Of a stretch of 64,000 bases of DNA, positions 30,888 to 42,400 are shown in pieces. The translations under genes and the position numbers were made by a program. Below the pieces are notes generated by a model. The model did no database searches. It saw only the letters and a program-made list of their open reading frames with translations, and was not told the origin of the DNA. Each line of letters starts with the position of its first letter. The first letter of the stretch is position 1. This DNA is from Viola odorata (Eukaryota; Streptophyta; Magnoliopsida; Malpighiales; Violaceae), in the NCBI GenBank assembly GCA_963691705.1, contig OY829541.1, positions 50,922,377 through 50,986,376 of the forward strand, given 5' to 3'.

Positions 30888-33800
30888 ATGTCTTCTTCAA
30901 CCTCTCCTCTTGACTGGAAACTCTCTCAAGTCTTCGGCGAGCGCGTCGCCGACGAAGACGTTCAAGACGGTTCTATTCTGACCTTCTCTCTCACTCTCTC
31001 GTCGTTTCGTTGAAAAATTCCCGTCGTTTTCTTCGCTGAAATTACTTTTCTTTGCCCTATATTTTCTTCCAGTTGATGTTGTGACCGCTGTTGAATTCGA
31101 TAAGACTGGGGATTACCTTGCCGTTGGCGACCGCGGCGGCCGTGTTGTAATTTTTGAGAGAAAGGATGGCAAAGAAGTAAGGTTCTAGATGAATTGCTAA
31201 TTATCTATATATCTCCTTGGCATTATTAATATTTTTGTTCTCTTTGAAATTTATTTTGTGCTATGTATTTTTTTCTTTTCTTTTCTAGGCTGTGATGTTC
31301 TTACTTAATTGTTGGCTTATTAGAGTGCTAATCAGTGCCATTCGCGCATGGATTTTGCTATGAACACTACGAATGATTACCCCGAGTATCAGTACAAAAC
31401 GGAGTTTCAAAGTCATGAACCTGAGGTATGTATTTATCTATGGTATATCTCTAAGAATTATTCAGTGGTTTGGGTATGCATTGCTCTTGATTCCTAGGTA
31501 ATTATAACGGTAAACCCACATGTTGTCGGTAACGGAATACATATGCCATATGTATGGTGATTTCTTTTTACAAAAAAGTCTTAAATAGAAATTTCTGTTT
31601 CTGTTATGTTATGTGTGGTTTGTGTGATGCTGATGGTGTTGTTGCTTTTTTTTCTTTGTACAAATATTGATAGTTTGATTATCTGAAGAGTTTGGAGATT
31701 GAAGAGAAGATAAATCGAATAAGATGGTGTCCGACGTCCAATGGGTCATTGCTTATCCTTTCAACTAATGATAAGACCATTAAATTATGGAAGGTAAAGT
31801 AAGAACACTAAAGGTTTTTTAGCAACTGTTCAATACTTCAAATCATGCAGGGACGCTGGGTGAGAATGTATGCATATTAGTTTTTCGTGTAATGTGGAGC
31901 ACGGCATTCTATATCCCTGGCAGTAATACTGCTACTATTTTCTGGCCTGGCTAACGACTAGCTTTATGGGGTTTTTGAGGCTAGGTAAAAGAGCGTAAGG
32001 TAAAGAAAGTAAAAGAGATGGAGGCTAATCCAGCTGTCCATTCTGAGAATGATCTTTTGGCAGAAAGTAGTTTCATGAGTGACAAAGGGAAACCATTGAT
32101 TGCCAATGGCTATCACCTTGAAGGAAAAGAGAAGGTTGTTAACAATACACTGCCATTTCCAAAAGTAGAAATCAAGGTACTTAAGTCTGGAGTGTTTTTT
32201 AACTATTCATTTAATGTTTTTCTCTAGCATGAGTGTTATTTATTATACTAGATCACCTTACTAGCTTAATGTGTGATTAGAATGCTTATGCTGAAGAAAC
32301 TGCTCGTGCATGTTGTCGGAAGGTGTATGGTCATGCTCATGATTTTAATATCAACTCAATCTCAAACAACAGGTAAATGCTGCAATAAATAGCTTGGTTA
32401 CATCATCATTTACACTGCAGGGAAAATTGTAGCAATGGTGCTTAGAAATAGTATATAGTCTTTTTGCTACTTCTAAGTTGCTAATGATCTTTCTACAGCG
32501 ATGGTGAGACATTTATTTCTTCAGATGACCTTCGAATAAACCTGTGGAACCTTGAGATAAGTGATCAGTGTTTCAATATCATTGACATGAAACCATCAAA
32601 CATGGAGGATCTTACTGGTAACTCTACTGTTCATTTTTCCATTAGTAAGATAAATTGTGCAACCACTTGCATTCCTCTACTTCATCATTCTGTTATACAT
32701 TGAATTTCAAGATGCTTAGAGCAACGAGGACGTGATATTTAATAAGCTAACACAAGCTGGTTGCACTATGAAGGTGGTAGAGACTCAAAGCACTCCCTAG
32801 CAATCTTAGTACTTAAATGTGCTTACCTAAGCTTTTCAAAATTAGTTTTTTAAAATCTGTTTAATGGGTCTACGACTCTACGGTAAGATCTTCCGGATCA
32901 GAATTTCCATTTGTAAGCAGTCATTGAAGTTTACAGAGTGCAGCTTCTACTTCTGTCCTAGTGACTGTTCATTTATTTTCTAAGGACACGATAGAATATA
33001 ATTTCATACTTCTTATCTTAGACCTAATCATCTCCACCCATTGCCTTCTTCTAATAAAAGATCTTAAACTTTTATTCAGAGGTCATCACTTCAGCCCAAT
33101 TCCATCCAAGCCATTGTAATCTCCTTGCCTACAGCAGCTCAAGAGGTTTTATTCGTCTAGTTGACATGCGGCAATCTGCGTTATGTGATTCTAGTGCAAG
33201 AATGTGAGTTGAAGTGCATTGATTGGTTATTTTACAATGCGAGAGGATTTTCTGATGTCATTTGGAGTTTATTGTACAGATTACAAGAAGCAGATAACCG
33301 TGGGTCGAAATCATTCTTTACGGAGATCATTGCGTCCATCTCTGATTTGAAATTCACAAATGACGGGCAGCACATCTTAAGTCGCGATTACATGACTTTA
33401 AAGGTCTTAGACCCATAATTGCACCATTTTTCTTTTCAATTCTTGCCATCAGCTGCATCCACTTAATGGATATTCCCTATAACTACCTTACCATATATAT
33501 TTGCTAAACTAGTATACGATGGCTTGTACAAGTCTACTAAAATGGACCTTGGGAAATTGCTGCTAGTTATACTCTAAGTTGCAATTATACCTCTGGCCAC
33601 TATGGACTACAGTTGCGAAAAGTTTTTGTCAAAACAATCTTATTTCTTCCAACTTCTGAATTGTTATCTCAGTGTGAATACTTTCTTTTCCAAAAACAAG
33701 TATGTTTCAGTTTAGTGTAGAGTGTAGAGTGACTTTGTCTTTGTTTGTGTACTGTGATTTACGCTGCTAAACTCTTTCACATATTAGAATGAACTTCATT

Positions 33801-35614
33801 CCAAATGTTTCCATAATCAAGTGGATTTCAATTAGATGGCACCATGGATCTAAGAACACTTAACCAGTTCATGCTTTAATTTCTTGCTTTAGCTGTGGGA
33901 TATGCGAATGGATTCTTCACCAGTTTCTGTATACAAGATTCATGAGCACCTACGTCCTAAGGTAAAACCATTTGATAATGACTCCTCTTTCTATCAGTAT
34001 TTTGTGGAATGGATTAGTAACTCTAAAAGTTTTCGTGGTTAATTGTTGTTAGTGCTTTTAGCTTCACTTGATTTTTTGCTGCAATACTTGGCAAAAGCTT
34101 GAGTTTCTTGAGTTTAAAAAAGAAAATATACCATTTTGGTAGCTTTGTTAATGTCGACTGTAATATAATTTCAATTTAGTAACTTAATAAGAATGAATCA
34201 ATGTGCAATACGAGTGGCTTGGGAGATCCAAATATGTGACAATGGTGATATGAAATCTTCCATTTGCTTGCATTTTAGTTACATTTGAGGTGATGGTAAG
34301 AAGTCGACCTTAGCTCAGTGGCTAGAGCAGAGGACTGATCCTCTAGGTCACTGGTTCGATTCCGGCAGGTCGAGTGGTGAGGATAGTGATCAGCTTTTTA
34401 TGTCCATGTCTGTATTGATAAAAACTGTCCTTTGACTTCGCACTTTTCATCTCTAGAAGCAGTTCTAATTCTCTTCTACCTATGAATTGTGAATCTTGCT
34501 TTGATAGAGAGTTACACTAATGCCACACATTAATACATGCTATGCATGTGGGTAAGCAGGTCAGCAACCCATCTACTAAAAAAATCAGTGCACCTATATT
34601 CTTCTGGATTGGTTTGTGATGAAAATGAAATACAATTTATTCTGATAAGTAGACTGACGTATGATTGGACTGAAGTGGAGCTTCCGTTCATTCTTGTGTT
34701 TAAATGATTGGACTGAAAGTACCCAACATGAAACACATCTTAGAGAGATCATCTCCTCAAAATTTGAATTATTGATATACTTTCTGATGACCCTTTTAGA
34801 TGGTTGTTGAAAGGGATGAATATTGTTGTGTTCATGACTTTCTATGTTGCATCTGATGGCTTACATGTGTCCTGCAGCTTTGTGATTTGTATAATGGTGA
34901 CTCCATATTTGACAAATTTGAGTGCTGCATTAGTGGAGATGGGTCTCAGTTTGCAACTGGATCTTACAGGTTGGCACATTTCCTTAACCACGCCGGCAAA
35001 GAAGTCTTTGTCTTAACCTAGACATTGCAGTTTTAGTGATAGTTCTCTGATTTTTGTTTAGCAATCGTCTACGCGTATTCTCACATGGTGTTGGAAATGA
35101 AGAAGGGATTACAATGGAAGCTGGGAAAAATCCAAACAGGTTGATCCATCTTTTCTGTTCATCAAATTATAAGCTGTAAGGTCATTCTGTAACATACTAT
35201 GCTATGGAGAGTTCACTACGCTCTTGTAGCTGAGTATCACAAAACATGCCAATTAGACCCTTATTCTCTCCATCTGAATCATCTCTTACTTTCCTCTCTG
35301 AATATGAAAAACAGGAGGTCACTTCTGCATTCTGCATCAAGGGTTAGGAGGTCATCCTTGAGCAACCTTACACGGGGATTTTACTGGCAAGGTTGGAGAA
35401 CTTAATTTATTTTCACTGTACATTTTCTTGGCTTCTCTGCGTGGTGATACTTCTCTGATGCTTTTGCTGACGTGCAGGCCATGAAAATTCAAGCTCAGGT
35501 GCCAATGACGCATCCTGTAACATGAACTCCAAACTGCTCCATCTGGCATGGCATCCGACAGTGAACTTCATTGCATGTGCTTCTGGAAATAGTTTGCTGA
35601 TGTATCATGCATAG
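30888..35614 (+). CDS. Serine/threonine protein phosphatase 2A 55-kDa regulatory subunit B (B55)
   Basis: WD40-propeller subunit that selects substrates for the PP2A A/C core in cytoplasm and nucleus. Fourteen exons with good GT-AG joints: 30888-30969, 31073-31176, 31324-31425, 31674-31793, 31985-32176, 32281-32372, 32499-32617, 33080-33203, 33280-33403, 33893-33961, 34878-34969, 35062-35139, 35315-35391, 35478-35614. The total is 503 residues, near the plant B55 length (about 500-515). Family words in order: [127 protein letters not shown]. It ends at TAG 35612-35614. No break was seen, so it is probably functional. A likely poly(A) signal, AATAAA, is near 36003. A tRNA-like pseudogene lies in the 34-kb intron. 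Confidence 0.93.
34304..34373 (+). pseudogene. tRNA-Tyr-like pseudogene lacking its anticodon, inside a PP2A B55 intron
   Basis: A 70-base cloverleaf-like sequence. The acceptor stem is a perfect 7-bp pair (TCGACCT with AGGTCGA), the D arm has GCTC...GAGC, and the T arm has CTGG-TTCGATT-CCGG. The body closely resembles plant nuclear tRNA-Tyr as I remember it. Around the anticodon it reads GAGGACTGATCCTC, where tRNA-Tyr has three more bases that supply the GTA anticodon, plus an intron. It therefore looks like an intronless tRNA-Tyr relative that lost its anticodon. It cannot decode, but the A and B box promoters may still work. Confidence 0.75.
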
Positions 35615-38099
35615 CTGAGCACAGGGTTCTGTACATTATCTCTTGTGGTTCTTCAAAAAGTTGAGAAGGTTACAGATTTTAGTTGTGGCTGTTAAATTTG
35701 TGGAGGAAGTAGAGATTAACAATGGTTCATACATTCTCTTATGGCAGGATTCAAGGAGAGCGAAGCCCATAATTGGCAGTTTTGGCTGCAGTTCTCGTTA
35801 GATGATGCGTTAAAATGTAAAATTTCACACAGTTACTAACATTCTTGCCGGGTATTTCTGACTAATTCAAACAGGTGACATGGATTGTGGTTGGATGTCG
35901 AAAGGAAGTTTCCATAAGCTTTCTTTCGAATTTTGAAACCTATGGATGGTTTTGTATATTCTCAAGTGTAATGCTATTGATATTGATAAGGATGTCATGG
36001 AAATAAATAAAGATGACACTTATGTACAAAGGTGAAAAGTGTTGCATTTTAAACGTTTTTACGAGCTGTTTTCTTTTTTTTTAAAGAAAATTAAATTGAG
36101 GACTGACCTAATAACAAAATAAAAAAGATGCCAAAAAATAGGAAATACAAAACTGAACATTTTCTTTTTTCTCCAACCTTCATCACCTTACACACACACC
36201 ACACTCTCCATTTCTCTCTAACCTTCATCGCTACCTCACAATCTCCAATTTTCCACCCGCTAAAACTCCCCAAATAGCCATGGTTAGTCACCATCTTAGT
36301 TTTGGCACGATGTGCAATAAAATCCCGGATCTATTTGTGTATGTATTTGAAGGGAATGTATTTAAAATGGGTTTCTATATTTTGTTTCTACGAAATGGGT
36401 TTGCTTGAAAACTAAAAATGATGATGTTAAAGCTTACTCTCGCATAATCGAATTTAAAATTTGGTTATGAATTTTGTTTTTTGAAAATTGATGGTTGAAC
36501 AAGGAAGGATCATGAAGATCAGAGAGATGAGGTGATAAGAGGAAGAAAGAAGAAAAAAGAGGACTATTGTTGTTTTTAATTTTTAATTTCACGTATCCAT
36601 TTAATTTTTTATTTAAATTTTGAATTTTGTCTATTGTGTTCATGCGTCTGACGTGTGGCAATTTTTATAATATTTTATTCATTACTGAACTGACCGGGTC
36701 ATCGGTTATGTAAAATGTTGGTGTGTGGTAAGCAAAATGTAAAATAAAAATTGAAGAGATTGGAAAAAGCAACTTTTGAGCTCGGTAATAGAAGCGCACA
36801 AAGAAGAGGGCCAGGAGTATATGACATAGCCAGCAACTTCTAATAATTGAAAAAAATGGAAAACAGAAAGAAAAAATGAAAAAATGATGAAGAAGCTCAG
36901 TTCTTTCATAGAGGAATCGCATGGGGATTGCGTTTCACCTCGCACAAGCCCTCGAAGGCTTGAATACTTAGACAGACAATGAGTAACTAACTAGAGCAAA
37001 TAACAAGAGACCAATATCAACACAAAAGTAGAGACAACCCGAGTGAACTTCCAAACTTGCAAATATCCCCCAAGACGGCGAGACAGAGCACGTCGTTGTC
37101 GGAATAAGGTGAGGCGAGGCCAGACGGCGAGATAGAGAGAGCACGTCGGAGAAGAAGGTGAGATAGCCGAGTTTTTAGGTTTTAATTTTGTCTAAATTTT
37201 GTTGTCTAAATGAAGAAAAGAAGAAAAGTATATATATTTGAAACAGAACGACGTCGCTGGCATTGACCCAGCCGGTTTGATAGTGAACTGACCGGGTCAT
37301 CGGTTATGTAAAAATCGACCGGGTTGACCGTTTTTTTCCAGTCAGGGTGCATATCCGGTCAGATAGTTGAACCGAACTAAAAACCTCTTTCAATCGCCGG
37401 TTCACCAGCCCGACTACCGGGTCGGTCCGATTTTTAAAACTATGGAGCAAACAATTATGGTCAAAACTATTACCGGGCAAGTCGATTTTGGGGTTTGGTC
37501 AAATGCGTCTCTCGAGTCTCGACCCCACGCGTGCAATTCGACCCTAAGTAAAGCGTTAGTTCGATCCTAGCAACAAATGTTAATTATGTTGCGGTTCAGA
37601 TGAGTTTTTTTAGAACTCTCCGGCCATACCACTTACACACTGTCAACTATTCGAACCAAATTCGAACCTAATGAGTAGGTTAAGAAGAATTAAATTAGGT
37701 AAGGAAACATTAAAACTTGACTCATTAGATTCACCGGTATTATCATAACCAGACCTAATCGGTGGTTCAACCGATGAACCAGTGATCTAAAAAAGTATTT
37801 AGTTCGGTCTAACTAATCAAACTAAACAAAACCGATTAATCCAATAATTCTTAACACAACCGATAAACCGTTCGGGTTAATGTGAAGCTGACTGATTAGA
37901 CAAGTCATAAAACTACCTCATTTTACCTTTTTTTTAACAAATTACATGGAGGCCGTTTTATAATATTTTTTTTTTTAAAAAGAAGAGAGAAATACATCTC
38001 CCATTAAAGCGGCAGTTTTCATCTACAATTAAATCCCCATTATCAACAAGAAAAATACATGTATTGCCGCTCTATACACATACCTAATGCCTCATCTCC
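35615..38099. other. Intergenic region between PP2A B55 and MORC
   Basis: The first 400 bases are the PP2A B55 3' UTR. The rest shows no gene. It holds direct repeats (36685 and 37284), a partly duplicated GACGGCGAGA...GAGCACGTCG segment near 37073-37160, and sequence around 37290-37880 full of AACCGG and CCGGTT words typical of decayed plant DNA transposons. Confidence 0.6.
36685..37312 (+). repeat. Direct repeat pair of about 28 bp
   Basis: GAACTGACCGGGTCATCGGT followed by TATGTAAAA occurs at about 36687 and again at about 37284, bracketing roughly 570 bp. Confidence 0.8.
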
Positions 38100-38322
38100 C
38101 CCACTCTCACCTTTTTTTTTTCCAAAATCCCAGTTTGTTTGTTTGGAGCCTCATAATTGAAAAAAGAAGACAAAACCTCTGTTTGTTTGTTGAGGTTGTT
38201 AGGGCAAAACCTTGATTGTTGTTCCTTCATCAAAGTTTAGGGGTTTTGTTCTTTTTGTGGATTAGATCTATTGCTTGTTGGAAAACACTGTGTTTCGGTT
38301 TAACAAAACAGTGTCCAATGTG
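38100..38322 (+). other. Likely 5' UTR exon of the MORC gene
   Basis: A pyrimidine-rich leader ending ...GTCCAATGTG followed by a donor GTAAG at 38323. It is followed by 1.1 kb of intron-like DNA up to the first coding exon. The left edge is a guess. Confidence 0.4.
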
Positions 38323-39426
38323 GTAAGATTGAACACTCTTGAATCTGTATTATTTCCCTTCTTCTTCTTCTTTCTTCAAATTTTTTTTTTCTGATTCTCT
38401 TTTGACGTCCAATGTTGTTCGGAACTATCAAATTACACATGCATTAAGTTCTTTGAATTGGCATGATATGGTGAACATTTTAGTGCATTCGAAATTATTG
38501 ATGTAAGTATGGTTCACATACATGCTTGTAAGAAAAACAGTAAACAGAACTTACGACCATGTCTCTTATCCCAAGATTTTGCTGGTTTTTATTTTCAGTA
38601 ACCTGCGAAGGTTTCTTGTTTTAGGTGTAGTTACTTGTTTATAGCCAAACTGAGTCTAAGTGGGCCTAGCCTAATCAAACTCAACCGAATTTAGTTAAAT
38701 GCAGTCTTATTCAATCAAGCTTTTGTGCATGGGTTAATGCTTTTTCTTAAAAAAAAGTAATGTAAAACCATAGATGGTGTGCCAAACAACCGCTTAGTTT
38801 TTGTTTCAAGAGAACGAGAAAGACCCTAGTTGAACTTAGTAGGAGTATTTTTAGTTTTCAGGTGACAAGAAGGACCTAAGTTGGCCTTAGCAGATTGTAT
38901 TTGCAAAGACACTAGGATGTAGACTGCTAAAAGTATGATTTTGAGCTGTACCTTTAGGGACAGAAAGTGATGTAGTCAACCTTAAACAAATTAGAAAGCT
39001 TAGTTTTTTTATGGATTACTTGATTTGAGTTTGATAGTGATAGATTGCACCAAGCTGATGAGTTGGTAAGGTTAGCCTGTTATGCTTAGCGGAAGCTGAT
39101 GAGGGTGTATCTATGGTGGTTTGATTGATGCTTCATCTTGAATATAGTATATGTTTGGCTGGGAATGTAGTGATTGAAGGACACTTACCTCTGGGATGAA
39201 AGGTACTTGGAACGTTGGTGGGAGATGATCATTGTTTGATAGTTCGCTGGAATTTGTGCTTTTATCTTGCTCTGCATTTGATGGCTTGTGTTCTGGTGTA
39301 CCTTGTTTTTCTTGCTTTGTTCAACTTATTTGTTGTCTTGTAGTAGTATTTACTACCTTTAGGGTCTGCATGAAGAACTTTACATATTCTGTTAACTTAT
39401 GCAGTGATGGATTTGGGAAGGTGGAT
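38323..39426 (+). other. Likely 5' UTR intron of the MORC gene
   Basis: Starts with GTAAG at 38323. A plausible acceptor, TTATGCAG, lies at about 39398-39405, shortly before the ATG at 39427. The open frame in 39232-39426 has no family similarity that I can recognise. Confidence 0.35.
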
Positions 39427-42400
39427 ATGAAGGATGTTAAGTTGGAGCCTTATGTTGACTGTGGGGCACAAGGAGGGAAATGGGAGAAAGTCCAATTACA
39501 TGAGAATAAGAAGTCCTTGAAATCTAGAAGGCAAGGATCTGAAGAAAATAGAAGCTCAAATGCTTTGAGTACTGGTCAAAGTAGCTCTAGTGTATTGGAG
39601 CAGGGGCAGTCTCCTGTTGATGACAATGGCGTATCGTCTACGTCAACCATATGTCCAGCCCCACTATGTCGGCAATTCTGGAAAGCTGGGAACTATGAAG
39701 ATGGGCTCAGTTCCAAGGCCTCGGTACAAAGTATGTAATGATCAATTCTTATTTTCAATCACATTGTCATGAAATACTACTGAAAACCTACATCTAGGCA
39801 ACTTCATGGTGTCATTTATTTTACTCCCGTTGCATTAGGAGTAACATGGAGACATTTCATGAGTTGACATCTATTGTTGAAGTTTTTATTTAAATTTTTT
39901 GGTAAGAGTTGTTGAAGTTTCTTAATAATTGATCAGCTGTTTTCTTATGCCTTTTTAAGTGATACATTCTTTTTTCCTTTTGGTATAACAGCTGGCAAAA
40001 ATTATCTCCATGTCCACCCCATGTTTCTTCATTCCAATGCCACTTCACATAAGTGGGCCTTCGGTGGTATGTGAAATCAATGTGCTGTTCTGCTCAATTT
40101 GTAGGCCTTATTAATTTAATATGCTATTGTATGCACTTACAATTTATCGTGCTTGCAGCAATAGCTGAACTTCTGGACAATGCAGTTGATGAGGTAATAT
40201 TTAACTAAAGTGTTCAAGTAGTTGATTTCTTTTTTCCACTCTGCATGCTAGAGCATGATTTAATGTTGTCTCAAGCTGTATATTTACTGAATAAGCTTTT
40301 GGTGCCTTGAGAAATTGTAAGGCTAGCATGCACATATTGCACTAGTGATCAAAATCTAAAACCTGGAGGTGGTGATTGTGTTTATATCATAGAGTAGCAC
40401 TACATTTAGGCTAATACTTATTCCAAAGCTCGGGAAGAGATTAGGCCTCCCATCATAACTAATAATATTTAAATTTGAATTTGTTCATGGTTTTTATTTT
40501 GGTAGCTATGTCATTCTGAATTTTTTTACCATCTGTAAATTCTTATGTTTCTATGAGAGCATAGTATAACCTTGGATGAACCTACGGCTCTTGACCCTGT
40601 CACTTTTATGATTTGATGAGTGTGTTGGTTTATTAAGTTACTTGGTTTGACTGCATCATATTACAAGTTTACTGCTTTACAAAACAAACAAAAAATGTTA
40701 CAAGTTTACTCTTGCTAGTCTGTCTTCCCTTCTTGTTTTATAATTTGTTTTCTCATGTTGATGGATATGGGATACTTGCCATAAATAAAATGGGTGTGAT
40801 TGGTCCAGATGAGCTTTCATCACTGTAGTTTCGGTTTTCCTTTGGCCATTGCCTGCTAAATATTCGAGTCAGTTGGTCTACTGCACTCAAGTCACTATTT
40901 ATTTGAAGATGATAACTTTACATTTTGCATTTCATTTTCATTTCCCTTCCTTTTTTTCTTTAAATGGGTAGATCCAAAATGGGGCCACTTTTGTCAATGT
41001 AGATAAAACGTTAAATCCAAGAGATGGAAATCCAGCATTGCTAATTCATGGTATGTTGAACTTTTCAATCATGAAGGGCTTGTGTCTTATTGTGATTTTA
41101 AAGTTGTTGTTTGCTGTAAGATATATCTAGAAAATCGAAGTACACCTGACACTTCACCTTCCTAAATGTTACATTTTGGAACTAGATGATGGTGGCGGGA
41201 TGGACCCTGAATCAATCAGGCGATGTATGAGTTTTGGATTTTCAGAAAAAAAATCTATATCAGCAATTGGACAATGTATGGATCTTCTACCTGTAGGCTA
41301 GAAATCTTGTAATCATCTACTTTTATATTTATTTCCCGTCTTTGATCTTTCAGATGGTAATGGCTTCAAGACCAGCACAATGAGACTAGGGGCAGACGTT
41401 ATTGTGTTCAGCCGCCACCTGGCTGAGAGGTTCGATTGCAGTGCTGAAACCTTGTTCTGTGTTACAGTTTTTAATCTAAATTTTTGCAGTTGTTGTATTA
41501 AGGATTCATAGACAAAGTGAGTAGCCACACAAGACTACTCGTGTGCTACTGAACGGACTTGTGACCCTCTGATATTATTTGCTTATAATTAGCCAAGCCG
41601 TAGCATCAAACTAGTTAGTGTTGGCTACATGAATCCGTCTTCTTCATTGAACTCTATCATCTTAATTCTCACTGTGACCACTTCTCCTGATAGTTGCCCG
41701 TGGTGAAACCATTGTACTATGTTTATATATTTTCTTAAACCTGGTTGTCATTGTTATATACTAAGTTCATACCAGCTGTAATATAGCATTTCGGCTTCCA
41801 ATTATGTAGAATAGGGAAAAAAGCACGAAGGTAATTGAGTGAAAGAGAGAACAGAGCCTAACTGAGGTGCATTCCTTGTATAAGAAAAACAAGAGATTTA
41901 GGGCTTAGTTGGTGGTATTCTGAACAGCTAGCAATATTCCTTATTTCCATGAATACTTGAAAAGCAAATCCTGTCTCGTTCTCTTGCTTATTATTGTTGT
42001 TTAATATTTATTTAGTTCATTTATTGAACAGTGTCTTGACTCAAAGCATCGGCCTTCTATCTTACACATTTTTAACACGAGCTGGGTATGACAGGATAGT
42101 AGTGCCAATGGTGAGTTTCTTTCCTGCTCATCATTTATCAATTAATATAGCACATGTATGTCGTGTGCCTATCCTTTTTGGAAGGTATCTGACTTGATTA
42201 TGTGCCAAACGTTTATTTCAAGAGCAATACCGTCATCTTAGTGATTATGTGCCATATGTTCACACTTACTAAGCTTTCGAGTAAACCTTGGTCTTAAATC
42301 CCTTTTAGCTTTTGTTTCTGTGAGCTGCTAATCTTATGCTTTTACACTTTCCCTACGGTCCCCTGTTTTAGTTCTTGATTGTACTCTTCTAGTGTAAGCT

